Assembly (NCBI GenBank): GCA_947495075.1
Contig: CANLXH010000001.1
Coordinates: 620,001-684,000, forward strand
Direction: 5' to 3'
From: an uncultured Croceitalea sp.
Lineage (GTDB): Bacteria; Bacteroidota; Bacteroidia; Flavobacteriales; Flavobacteriaceae
DNA length: 64,000 nucleotides
Below the pieces are notes generated by a model. It ran no database searches. It was not told where the DNA came from and was given only the letters and a program-made list of their open reading frames with translations. Made by a program: the position numbers and the translations under genes. How positions within the stretch are numbered: position 1 is the first letter of the stretch; each line of letters starts with the position of its first letter. Of the stretch, positions 36,001 through 45,200 are shown one piece after another.

Positions 36001-37211
36001 TAATATGTAAAGGTGTTGCTAGTTTCATCATAAAAATTTAAGCCACCGCCTTCTGTACCAACCCATAAGTTTTTATTGTTGTCCTGCACAATAGAACTTA
36101 CTACCTTGTAATTTAAGTCGTTGTTATCTGCTCCTACACCAAAACTTGTAAAAGCGTTGGAACCTTTATCAAGGTAATTTATACCCCCCGCCCATGTGCC
36201 AATCCAAATATCCCCCCGTGAGTCTGCAACAATATCATAAACCGAGTTTTGACTAAGGCTATTGGATATAGTAACGTCGTGCTGATAATTGTGTAGGTTC
36301 TTGGTTTTTGAATTGAGTAAAAACAAGCCTTGATAAGTACCAATCCATAGATTTTGGTCTTCATCTTCGTAAATGGTTCTTACATTGCCATGTATTGCTT
36401 TATTGCCATTTGGCAATGCGTAGTCTACAAAAGCATTGGTTTTGACATCAAAGAGAGCAAGCCCTCCGTCATAACCCAACCAAAGGTTACCTACAGTATC
36501 TTCAAATAGTACAACATTATTGTTTTTAGCTCTTAGCGGGCTTTGTTCGTTTGGGTAGTTATAATGGGAAAAAATGTCTGTGTCCGAGTTGTACTTATCC
36601 ACATGGGTTTCCGTGCAAACCCATAGGTTGCCATCGCGAGATTTTATTAGAGAAAGTAATTTGTTAGAACTTGGGCTAGATGGGGAGTTAGTTTTATGTT
36701 TATACCTTATTACTTCGTTGGTAGCGGTATTCAGATTCCACAACCCTCTATTGGTAGCTATCCATAGACGCGTGTTATCAATATGAATATCCCATATCTC
36801 TCCATAAAGATAATCTTTGTTGTCGAGGCCCACCTGTACTCTTTCAAAATTATCTTCGTAAGGATTGTATTTGTTCAATCCGTTTTTGGTACCTATCCAG
36901 ATATTGCCCTTAGCATCAATGGTTAAAGAAGTAATCCAACTATCACTTAAGCTATGTTCATTGGTAGAATCGTAGTAATAATTCTTAAAACTATGACCAT
37001 CAAATTTATTAAGCCCGTATCTGGTGCCAAACCAAAGATACCCTTCTGCGTCTTGTACAATGGCTACTACCGATCTTTGAGAAAGACCATCTGTTGTAGA
37101 ATAGTTTTTAAAATTGAGGTTGTCTGATGTTTCCATCAGGTTGTTTTGCGCACTGGACTTTAGGAAAGAACAGCATAAGATTACCCCTATAAAATATGAA
37201 TAGAATTTCAT
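33063..37211 (-). CDS. Hybrid two-component system regulator (HTCS)
   Basis: A one-protein sensor and regulator of 1382 residues from the ATG at 37211. An ATG five codons upstream (37226) is also possible but would precede the signal peptide MKFYSYFIGVILCCSFLKSSA. Numbering below is from 37226. Residues of about 25-700 are two-bladed Reg_prop propeller repeats (DAEGYLWFGTRYGLNKFDG and many W-I/V-G-T-x-x-G-L copies). A Y_Y_Y domain (about 720-790) and a transmembrane helix (about 795-815) follow. The HisKA H-box FTNISHDFRTPL has H856, then the HATPase (DNGRGI, GTGVGLALAKDIV). The receiver domain LLLVEDN ... ISDVMMPEMDG has D1180. The C-terminal AraC-type HTH contains EVGFNDIKYFRTCFKKVFG. It senses a periplasmic oligosaccharide and activates the PUL. 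It lies between susD and the GH88 operon. Confidence 0.96.
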   Translation of the reverse strand: MKFYSYFIGVILCCSFLKSSAQNNLMETSDNLNFKNYSTTDGLSQRSVVAIVQDAEGYLWFGTRYGLNKFDGHSFKNYYYDSTNEHSLSDSWITSLTIDAKGNIWIGTKNGLNKYNPYEDNFERVQVGLDNKDYLYGEIWDIHIDNTRLWIATNRGLWNLNTATNEVIRYKHKTNSPSSPSSNKLLSLIKSRDGNLWVCTETHVDKYNSDTDIFSHYNYPNEQSPLRAKNNNVVLFEDTVGNLWLGYDGGLALFDVKTNAFVDYALPNGNKAIHGNVRTIYEDEDQNLWIGTYQGLFLLNSKTKNLHNYQHDVTISNSLSQNSVYDIVADSRGDIWIGTWAGGINYLDKGSNAFTSFGVGADNNDLNYKVVSSIVQDNNKNLWVGTEGGGLNFYDETSNTFTYYTQDPENDNSLVDNNVKAVIKDHLGNLWVGTHNKGLDYVSLGKGVPTFTHIGNAENPSGLSSNRITSLLEDNNNNIWIGTNNGGLNLYDTKKKTFLHIPDHKDALGSFIYSISKTSDNSILVGGINGLAKIDIATNKIKKIPFKPEEGTTYSIQKVISTYEDPQGNIWVGTEGNGLFFYDNKKKESKRYGVQEGLPDEVIYTIVPDSEHNLWLSTNKGLSKMNLTSHTFKNYNLSDGIQGNEFNYGAFLKKNDGRIIFGGVDGFTIFDPQAIKEDSFMPPLVIQSVNIRNKGLKNFGKGTSKIRLEHDQNDITFDYVALGYSQPNKNLYAYKLDGFDSDWNYVGTNRTATYTNLFDGDYTFKVKATNSDGVWNETSTSVIISIAPPLWQTWWAYLIYLLLISMLFIFVRKYSILRIREKAELEQERLAREREEEVNRLKLQLFTNISHDFRTPLTLIIGPLKRMINEKSGGHAIQERLQGMYRNASILLQLINQLLDFRKSESGKIKLSAKKLDMVPFLQNIKLSFEELAKEREIDYRLTTESDSIDVWFDKIEMKKVVLNVLSNAFKFTSKGGNIILKASTIESENEGGGFFKLVIEDNGRGIRKEDIEFIFDRYFQLGQRHELRSGTGVGLALAKDIVTLHNGEISVDSSLEKGTRFTIVLPLGHAHFGPQEISPATEDDTDETMLLNSYDPTQINIGWINKESAGEEIDNYSHPLNKNLDTLLLVEDNLEVRGFIKELFKNKYNLLEAPNGIHGINIAQNNPIDLIISDVMMPEMDGIEFCKRIKADIKTSHIQVILLTARTSTKIQKIGYNTGADAYITKPFDSDLLILQVANLLKSRQKLTEKFRKEFILEPKRMVLESPDEIFLNKAIEIIEEYVSESNFNASTLVEKMHMSQSVLYRKLKTLTGQSISEFIRTIKLKKAAQLLLNTDLNIANIAYEVGFNDIKYFRTCFKKVFGCTATQYRKEKVSEVDEVE

Positions 37212-37281
37212 AATTAATTCTCGCAATTGCTTAAAGATACTTAATATGTTTTTAGTTTAAATGATATAAAAGTGGTCTTAA

Positions 37282-37316
37282 AAAGAATCCCCATTCAAAA
37301 AGAATAGGGATTTTAA
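37282..37316 (-). terminator. Terminator after susD
   Basis: An 11-bp stem (37286-37296 with 37302-37312) has a five-base loop. On the minus strand it pairs fully with one G-U and runs into a T-rich tract. It lies about 35 bases after the susD stop codon, so it should separate susCD transcription from the HTCS gene. Confidence 0.7.
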
Positions 37317-37348
37317 AACCAAACTAAATTAACTAAACTTTATTTGTT

Positions 37349-38863
37349 TTAACGAATTCTAAACCCTTGTGGATTTTGCTCCAGTTGACTAAGATTGATA
37401 GCACTAAATGGAATTGGTGCAATAAACTGAGCCTCACTTGGTTGTCTTGTTAATGGAATAACCTCATCTGATAATCTTCTAGCGGTGACTTCTGCCACTC
37501 GTTGTGTTCTTACTAAATCAAACCATCTTTTATATTCTCCAGCCAATTCCCAACCCTTTTCATCCACAACTTCATTTGGTGTGGCAGAAGTAACGTCGAC
37601 AGTAGGGTCTGGCACAAGGTAAGGAAGACCCGCTGCTCTACGTTTAACTTGGTTAAATGCTTCAATGGAACTTGCGGTTTGGCCAATTCTGGCTTGAGCT
37701 TCTGCGTAGATTAATAAGATTTCTGCATACCGGTACATTTCTATGGGACGCAATCCTCTTGGTCTACTGTTAATAGTTAAATCTTCAGCAAGAGTGAACT
37801 TTCTGTAATAAGGCTTTTGATTTTCTGTATCCTCAAAAGGTATTGTTGGGGGGTCTCTATCTACAATAACACCACCTCTCACCCTACGGTTTGGGATATC
37901 TTCTAAAAAAGTAAAATCTTTTCGAGGTCCTTCTGGAAAATCAAAAAAGAATTGCAATTCTGGAAAAGCATCATTAAATCCTCTAGATTCAACACCGCTA
38001 AAAGCTGTTGGAAAGGCGCTAAGAATACTTGCATCTGCAGGAAACCTTAATGAGAAGATACTCTCGCGGCTAACAGCTCCCTCCAAGGTCCAAAGCTCCT
38101 CGATAGGAACCAATTCATGGAACCCCGCATCTATGATATCACGAGACTTTTGTGCAGCTGCTTCATACTTTGTCTCATCTTGTACTGGCCATCCAGCCCA
38201 GGTAAGATAAAGATCTGAAAAGACTGCTTTTGCAAAGGATACCGAAATTCGTCCCTCACTTTCTGAACCTGCATCTGGAAGGTTTTGTTCTGCAATAAGC
38301 AAATCATTTTCAATGAATTCATAGTTCTCTACAACGGTGGCTCGTTGTTCGTCTCCTGTAGGCGTAACGCCATCTACTATTAGTGGAACATTGCCCCAGG
38401 TCTTCACCAAATGCAAGTAGCAATAAGCTCTAAATGCACGAGCCTCAGCATCTCCCAGTGCTATTTCTTCTTCGGTGGCCGTTGCTGTTTTTAAACCATC
38501 TATTAAGGTATTACAGAAATAAATGGTCTGCCAATAGGTATCCCAAGCTTCTGGTAACGCAATAATATCAGAATTTTCTCCGCTTCCATAATCAAAACCA
38601 TCAAATACGCGGAATGCTACCTTGTTACGCCTAGGCGAAGTAGTGAGGTCATCACCTCCAAAAGTAGCTGTTCTTAAAACATGAGGTTGTCTGTGAATGT
38701 CCAACATGTTTCTATAGATTGGGGCAACACTTGCCACAATATCCCCTTCACTACTTAGTTCGTCCAAAGTTAATAGACTTCTGGTGTCTTCTTCTAAATC
38801 TGAGCACGAGATTGCTAAAAAGAGCAGTAAAACGGCTGTTATTCCTTTGTGAATACTTTTCAT
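37349..38863 (-). CDS. susD: SusD/RagB family outer-membrane glycan-binding lipoprotein
   Basis: The ATG at 38863 gives 504 residues with lipobox LFLAIS|C20. The longer frame to 38887 would overlap susC and precede the signal. It shows SusD-family features: TYWQTIYFCNTLIDGL, ALGDAEARAFRAYCYLHLVKTWGNVPLIVDGVTP (TPR-like helices), the RPIEMYRYAEILLIYAEAQAR block and EYKRWFDLVRTQR near the end. It forms the lid of the SusC pore and binds the oligosaccharide outside the cell. It directly follows susC. This is the only SusCD pair seen for the whole locus. Confidence 0.96.
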   Translation of the reverse strand: MKSIHKGITAVLLLFLAISCSDLEEDTRSLLTLDELSSEGDIVASVAPIYRNMLDIHRQPHVLRTATFGGDDLTTSPRRNKVAFRVFDGFDYGSGENSDIIALPEAWDTYWQTIYFCNTLIDGLKTATATEEEIALGDAEARAFRAYCYLHLVKTWGNVPLIVDGVTPTGDEQRATVVENYEFIENDLLIAEQNLPDAGSESEGRISVSFAKAVFSDLYLTWAGWPVQDETKYEAAAQKSRDIIDAGFHELVPIEELWTLEGAVSRESIFSLRFPADASILSAFPTAFSGVESRGFNDAFPELQFFFDFPEGPRKDFTFLEDIPNRRVRGGVIVDRDPPTIPFEDTENQKPYYRKFTLAEDLTINSRPRGLRPIEMYRYAEILLIYAEAQARIGQTASSIEAFNQVKRRAAGLPYLVPDPTVDVTSATPNEVVDEKGWELAGEYKRWFDLVRTQRVAEVTARRLSDEVIPLTRQPSEAQFIAPIPFSAINLSQLEQNPQGFRIR

Positions 38864-38873
38864 AGTCTTGTTT

Positions 38874-41800
38874 TTAAAATGATACATTAAGTCCTAAAGT
38901 GATGGTCCTATTTAAAGGCACAGAATTGATATCCAATCCAAGGTCAACGTCTTCGTTGTTTACTGATGCCGTAGTTTCTGGGTCAAAACCAGAATAGTCT
39001 GTTATAATAAAAAGGTTCTGAGCACTAGCGTATAATCTAGCATTGTTAATGCCTAAAGCATCGGTTACTTTTTGATTAAAATTATAACTAAATACTATGT
39101 TTTTCATACTTACAAAAGATCCATCTTCTATGAATTGACTGGATAACGTTTGCGCTCCATCGACTCTTGCAGGGACATTGCTTGGATTGGTAGTTGACCA
39201 ACGATTTCTAAAGGCTCCCAAAGTAGGATTCGTCTGCCTTGTAAAAACACCTAAAAGCCTGGCATTTTGCAAATTGTAGATATCGTTACCTTGTGACCCA
39301 GTTAACAAGAAATTTAAGTTTAAATTTTTATAGCTGATATCCCAATTCCAACCCCAAGTGAAATCTGGATTAGCATCTCCAACCACAGTGATGTCATCTG
39401 TTGTTATTACGCCATCTGGAACACCATCCGGACCACTGATATCTCGGAACCTTGCATCTCCAGGGATTCTTCCAAAAGCTGCTGCTTCATCTTCTTCACC
39501 CAATTGCCAAACACCATCAAAAATAAATCCACGCAACGAGCTAATCGGGCGACCAACTTCAATTCTAGTAGCATTTAAAGGTGTGCCAGAAAAACCGCTG
39601 ACATTTTGCCCAATTTCTATAAACTCTAATCCATCATTCAAAGCAAGGACTTCATTTCTATTTCTTGAAATGGTCAAAGTTGAGTTGATATTCCAATCAT
39701 CATTTCTTAAGATACGAGTGCCAAGATTAATATCAATCCCTTCATTTAAAATCTCTCCAGCATTTACAAATTGTCGCGTTGGTCCAACAAAATCTGGAAG
39801 TTGGGTATCCAGTAATAAATCTGTTGTATTTTTTTTGTAATAATCAAACGAGAAGGTGACTGCTGAATTCCAGAGACCCAAATCTAAACCTGCATTGATT
39901 TGCTCTGTAGTCTCCCAAGTTAAGTCTGGATTGGCCAAACGGTTGGAAGGTGCAACACCAACGGCTAAGTTTCCTTCAAAAGGATAATTAATGTCTTCAT
40001 CCAATCGAGCTCTTTCTCTCGTTCCAAAAACATTGATACTCTGATTACCTACCTGACCATAACTTAATCTAAGTTTTAAGTTGTTAATGGATTTACTGTC
40101 CTTTAAAAACTCTTCTTGATTTATTTTCCATGCAAAAGAAGCGGATGGAAAATACCCTACGCGATCATTTTGAAATATGCTCGTACCATCGGCCCGTATT
40201 GAAGCTGTAAATAAATATCTATCCAACAAAGAAAGATTTGCTCTTCCCAAGAAAGATTCTAATTCTCTTCTACTTTCATTATTTTGAGCTATTTGCACTT
40301 GGGCAGCGGAGAGGTCTCTAAAAGTAACTAAATCTGTAAAGAAATTGCTAGCATCGATATCAGCCCTGTTAAACTGATTGATGACCAACTCATGTACGGC
40401 ATCTATTTTAAGATTACTACGTTCACCTAAATCCACAGTATAGGTTAAACGATTAGTATTAAATAAGTTTGTCCTATATATATTGTCTACATTGGCTCTG
40501 CCAATACCTCCAGCCCTAAGAGAACTGTAAGAATTGTTATGGATGTCACTGCGTACGACACCTGCAGAGATATTAGCCACTAGGTTTTTTACAATATCAT
40601 AATTTAAATTTGCTGTGATGTTGTACCTGTCCGTGGTAGACTCGCGCAAGTTAAAATTTACGGGTACCAATGGATTAAGCGCAGTGGTTCCCAAATCGTT
40701 TTCAGAAAACAGGTTGAGTTCACCTTCCTCATTAAAAGCAAATGTTGTGGGAGAGAAAGCAAGGGCATCGGAAAGATTTCCAATAATACCGTCCCGTTCT
40801 TCTCTACCAATATTTAAATTCATTCCTACTTTTAATCTTTTGGATAATTTGGCATTGAGATTTGTCCTAACATTAAGTCTACGAAATTTTTGAGCCTGTA
40901 TGGTACTGGTCTCTTCGTAAAAGTTGCTGGAGATATAATAATCTATATCTTCACTACCGCCACTGGCCGAAACCTGGACATTATTCGCAAATCCTGTTCT
41001 GAACAGTCTATCTTGCCAATCTTCACCTCCATTAGCCCTTAACTCGTCTAACTGTTCTTGAGTGAACAACGTACTATCCTCTATAGAAACGCCTTCTTGC
41101 TCAATAGCAGCTTCAGCAAATTCAATACCATTTAATAAGTCTAGTCTTGTTGTAGGCTTTGAAATGCTTGTGAAGACATCTACATTAATCGTGGCTTTTC
41201 CTGGACGACCTCTTTTGGTTGTAATCAAAACAACACCGTTAGCCCCTCTATTCCCATAAATAGCGGTTGCAGAAGCATCTTTCAATACTTCAATGGACTG
41301 TATGTCGTTTACGTTTACTGCGGATATATCTAAAAATTGACCATCTACAACAAATAAAGGTTCGTTACCACCAGATATGGAATTTGCCCCTCGGATACGA
41401 ATTTTAAAATCCCCACCTGGAGTCCCACTGTTTTGGGTAACCTGAAGACCAGCTGCCCTTCCTAGAAGCGCTTGGCTTACGTCGTTCAATGGTTGTTTTT
41501 CAAAATCCTTGGCCGATACAGAAGCTACAGATCCTGTAAGATCAGACTTTTTAGCAGTACCGTAACCCACTACGACCACTTCATCCAACCTTGCAGTGTC
41601 TTCTAATAACACTACGTTCATCTGTGATTGACCGCTAACTAGAATTTCCTGGGAAGCATAACCGATATAACTAAATACCAAGGTGTCATCTTCATTTACA
41701 TTGTTTAAAACAAAGTTGCCATCAAAATCTGCTTGTGTTCCGTTAGAGGTTCCTTTTACTACAATTGTGGCACCCGGTAGAGGTCCACTATCATCGGACA

Positions 41801-41915
41801 CATTGCCCGTTATAGTTTTTTGAGCAAAAGAATAACCACACATTACGAACATTGTTATCGCAAATAAGAATGTTTTAAATGAATTTTTCCATCTTTTAAA
41901 TTTTATTCTTTTCAT
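38874..41915 (-). CDS. susC: SusC/RagA family TonB-dependent outer-membrane transporter
   Basis: A 1013-residue receptor. The signal peptide (about 1-31, ending GYSFA|QK) is followed by a carboxypeptidase-regulatory-like domain (ITGNVSDDSGPLPGATIVVKGTSNGTQADFDGNF). Then come a TonB-box-like stretch (LDEVVVVGYGTAKKSDLTGSV), the plug with FVVDGQFLDISAVNVNDIQSIEVLKDASATAIYGNRGANGVV, and a beta-barrel ending in ITLGLNVSF. It imports oligosaccharides with SusD. A CCCC-type motif lies 76 bases upstream. Confidence 0.97.
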   Translation of the reverse strand: MKRIKFKRWKNSFKTFLFAITMFVMCGYSFAQKTITGNVSDDSGPLPGATIVVKGTSNGTQADFDGNFVLNNVNEDDTLVFSYIGYASQEILVSGQSQMNVVLLEDTARLDEVVVVGYGTAKKSDLTGSVASVSAKDFEKQPLNDVSQALLGRAAGLQVTQNSGTPGGDFKIRIRGANSISGGNEPLFVVDGQFLDISAVNVNDIQSIEVLKDASATAIYGNRGANGVVLITTKRGRPGKATINVDVFTSISKPTTRLDLLNGIEFAEAAIEQEGVSIEDSTLFTQEQLDELRANGGEDWQDRLFRTGFANNVQVSASGGSEDIDYYISSNFYEETSTIQAQKFRRLNVRTNLNAKLSKRLKVGMNLNIGREERDGIIGNLSDALAFSPTTFAFNEEGELNLFSENDLGTTALNPLVPVNFNLRESTTDRYNITANLNYDIVKNLVANISAGVVRSDIHNNSYSSLRAGGIGRANVDNIYRTNLFNTNRLTYTVDLGERSNLKIDAVHELVINQFNRADIDASNFFTDLVTFRDLSAAQVQIAQNNESRRELESFLGRANLSLLDRYLFTASIRADGTSIFQNDRVGYFPSASFAWKINQEEFLKDSKSINNLKLRLSYGQVGNQSINVFGTRERARLDEDINYPFEGNLAVGVAPSNRLANPDLTWETTEQINAGLDLGLWNSAVTFSFDYYKKNTTDLLLDTQLPDFVGPTRQFVNAGEILNEGIDINLGTRILRNDDWNINSTLTISRNRNEVLALNDGLEFIEIGQNVSGFSGTPLNATRIEVGRPISSLRGFIFDGVWQLGEEDEAAAFGRIPGDARFRDISGPDGVPDGVITTDDITVVGDANPDFTWGWNWDISYKNLNLNFLLTGSQGNDIYNLQNARLLGVFTRQTNPTLGAFRNRWSTTNPSNVPARVDGAQTLSSQFIEDGSFVSMKNIVFSYNFNQKVTDALGINNARLYASAQNLFIITDYSGFDPETTASVNNEDVDLGLDINSVPLNRTITLGLNVSF

Positions 41916-41990
41916 AAGTTCATTTGGTTAATAATTCTATGTTAAAATTATTGTTAATATGATTTTGTCTTAAGGTAAATTAAGGTTTTT

Positions 41991-42002
41991 ATGAGGGGGT
42001 AT
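41991..42002 (-). promoter_or_regulatory. Candidate PUL regulator site upstream of susC
   Basis: On the minus strand this reads ATACCCCCTCAT. Eight bases further comes TTAATTTACCTTAAG. The PL8 promoter has the same two blocks in the same order (ATACACCCCTGCAT, four bases, TTAATTTGCACCT). The site is 76 bases upstream of the susC start codon, in the range where HTCS activators of Bacteroidota usually bind. Confidence 0.5.
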
Positions 42003-42148
42003 ATGGTTCTTAAGTCAGTAATAACTTGTTAAAAACTGGTCTTTTTTATTGTTATAGTATTATTTAAAAATATACAACGAACTAAAGTTACTTCTGTATA
42101 TACCTTCTTTCTGTTTTCTTAGGTTTTATTTGCCATGGTTTGCCTGTA

Positions 42149-42187
42149 AAAAAAATCCCTTCTTGATGTAAACGAAGGGATTTTTAT
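42149..42187 (-). terminator. Terminator after PL8 gene
   Basis: A perfect 12-bp stem (AAAAATCCCTTC at 42151-42162 with GAAGGGATTTTT at 42174-42185) has an 11-base loop. It is flanked by A-runs and T-runs, so it could act in both directions. It lies about 36 bases beyond the PL8 stop codon on the minus strand. Confidence 0.8.
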
Positions 42188-42221
42188 AACTAACTCAAAA
42201 AAAATCGTAAGATGAAATATA

Positions 42222-45200
42222 CTAACGTTTATATATTTTATATGCTATTGGGCGTTTATTATTCGTGGGGTATAAACGGATAAAATAAAACCCAGATGGG
42301 AATCCAGACAAATTGAAATCTAAAACATTTGTAAAGCGTTTTGGTTTAAATACTTGAAGCACTTCACCTTGCATATCTACCAATTCTACGGTTTGTGGAA
42401 GTGGTTGTTTGGGTTTAAATACAAGTTTTACCGGCCCAAAAGTCGGGTTGGGATATATACGTGGAGCAATGAATTTAGGACCGTCTTTATCCTCCTCCTC
42501 ATCTGCTTCTTGCGAGACAACATAGCGTAATACAACTTCATTAGGTAATCCATGATTAAGAGTAAAACTTAGGGTAGTACTACTATCTGTTGCAGAAATA
42601 ACTGAAACATTCTGATTAGGGCCCCTTAATTTCCACTTGCCTTTTAAACTAACCGTCACTGTTTTTTCGATAGCAGGGGTGTACTGTCTAGATTCAAAAC
42701 CAAGATCAGGATTGACAATTGATAACCGTATTCTTCTGATATCCTTTAGCTTGTTTTCTTTTTTCTTTTTTTGCCATCCCCAAGAAAAATCAGAATTTTT
42801 ACTATTTTTTCTTTTCGTTACTTTGTACATGAGCATAGATGGCGCACTTACAGACTGCAGTAGCCCCTCATGTTCCAAAGAATCTATGGCACTGAATAGG
42901 GCATAACCCCAAATCTCATTCTCGCCATACTCTAGAATATGGGCAATAGAGTCTTGCTGATGCACCGTATATGGCTTTTTACCTCGCTTTATTTCCTTAT
43001 CCAATTTTTTCATGTCCCAAAAATTTGTTTTGGGCAGTGTGATATATTCGTAAGACGCATTATCTGGAGTGCTTCCATGATTTAAATAACCAACATGGTA
43101 CTTTCGAATTGGATTGGTGGAAAAATCTGGATTTATTTGATTATGGTTGGGCGTTTGTTGATCTTCGTTTCTTGTGGTAAGTATGCCACTTTCTGGGAGT
43201 ACGTAATAGCCAGTACCATAATTACTAATTACCCAATGATTATCATTGTTTTCAAAGGTATCGTTGGTAGCGTTAGAACCGTTTACAATAACACCTCTGT
43301 CTTTGTTATCCAATCTTTGGTACAGTGTAGTAATTGTAGAATTTGAACTATCATTGTTGTTGATATTGGACCCCAAACTGATAATCATCCCATTAATCAT
43401 AAACATGGACTTTTTAAAAGTAAAGGTGCCATTATGTGTATTTGACCCAATAACATCTCCAAAGCCCTGACTTTCCAGTTCTTGGAAATCCATGGCAAAC
43501 ATACCAAATCGGGTATGGGTGTTGCGTAACATAGCACTACCTTTATTGCTAAGACCAAGCGCTCCTGCAAATCGTTTTACTTGGCGTTCGTCTATTCTAC
43601 TCCGTTCCGCTTGTAGTAATTCCCAAGGAAGCAAAATACTGGTTGCGCCAGGATTAAAGTTCCAATCCCATGTATCTAAATCCCAACCTAAACCATTTTC
43701 TTCATCACCGGGATATAGAATTTCAAGTGTACCGTAACTTTGATACCTTCCATACCTATTCTCTCCTGGAAAAATTTCCGTTCCCCAAGTATAGTTTGTA
43801 AATCCTTTACTGACCGCCAACCAATTCTTTTTTCGATATGCTGCAAGATTGGCATGGTTAAACTGATAAAAACCGCGCATCTCTTTGTTTGGGGTCGCTT
43901 CTACAAATCCAAAATCTGGATTAGGCTCTTCCGCTCTTTGATTGTATAACCCACCAAGAACTGGGTCCGGTGTAGCCAGACCAAGGATATTCCCGCCAGC
44001 TATAGCTAAACCGCGTATTTGTTCTAACCTTGGAGTCAACGATTGTTTACGGTTGTTGATTACCCTACCCGACATGGAAATAGGTTTGTTACCATCGGAA
44101 GTAGAGGTTATGAACTGTGCATAAATGGCTTCCCTGAATCGTAAGTAGTTTTCTTTTTCAATTTGAAAGGAAGTACCATCCAGGTTGAATACAATCTCCC
44201 CTGCTGTTCCATAGGTGTACATATAATGATCATAAGCAGTCCAGTGGTGGTACCCGGAACCATCCCGTTTAAGACCATTGGCCGTACCATAAGAGTAGTT
44301 GAAAAACCGGTCCATAAAACGTTTAAATGCGCGCATATGGCGATAGCGTTCTTCCGGCGTGTCCTGCCAGGTGCTATAAGCCATGAGCACATTACCTAAA
44401 TTATGTACCAAATCTGTATTAATAGCATCATTTACTTCTTGAAAGGCTTCGTCATACTCTGGTTCCCAATAATGATTTCCATCGTCTGTAAAGTGAGCGA
44501 TAAGGTTGAAAGAGAACAGGTCCTGCACATCTTCGTCCAAGAAGTCTTGTAACAATACCGTAGGCCTAGCGAAGTCCTCGTATTGGTACATAGGACCATT
44601 TAGTCTTAAAATGGCCTGGCAGAACTGTAAGGATATCCATCGAACCGTATTGTTGGCTTTTTGTGCCACTAGTGTATCGTTAGGATTGAACTTTAAATGA
44701 CTTGCCAAGGTTCTTAAGAACCCTCCTTGAGAGAATGATGTTACGGTATTACCAGAAATGTCATCTCCGTTGACCTGGATATTAAGTGCGTCATATTCCG
44801 CCAAAGCACTTTGCAACTCTTCCTCGGAAGGAGGTTCCACACCCAAGTAGATATCTGAAAAACTATCATAAGCTTGCTGTATTTCCGCTTCTATAGTCGC
44901 ATTGGAAGGGATTAGAGGTAAATCGGGCACAAGGTCATCGTAACAGAGTGTGCCAGGCCCTATAAGTGGCAGTTCCATGAGTACAAATTCATCATCCACG
45001 CTTAAATTATCTATATTGAAATCCCGTACGGTATCAAAAACACTGGTTCTTAAATAACGCACAGCGATACGATCTCCTACATCTTCGGTAGTAAACGTAT
45101 AAGCCATCGTGGCTAATTTGGGTGTAATGTTGTTAGAGGGCAAACCTATAAAAAACGTAGACAAAACGTTATCGTCATCCACATTATAGAGTTCTACATT

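Larger units (their letters stand above)
41916..42221. other. susC promoter region
   Basis: A 306-base gap. It holds the candidate regulator site at 41991-42002 (close to susC) and the terminator of the PL8 gene at 42149-42187. No coding sequence is seen. The site is followed on the minus strand by CTTAATTTACCTTAAG, resembling the TTAATTT block downstream of the motif in three other promoters. Confidence 0.5.
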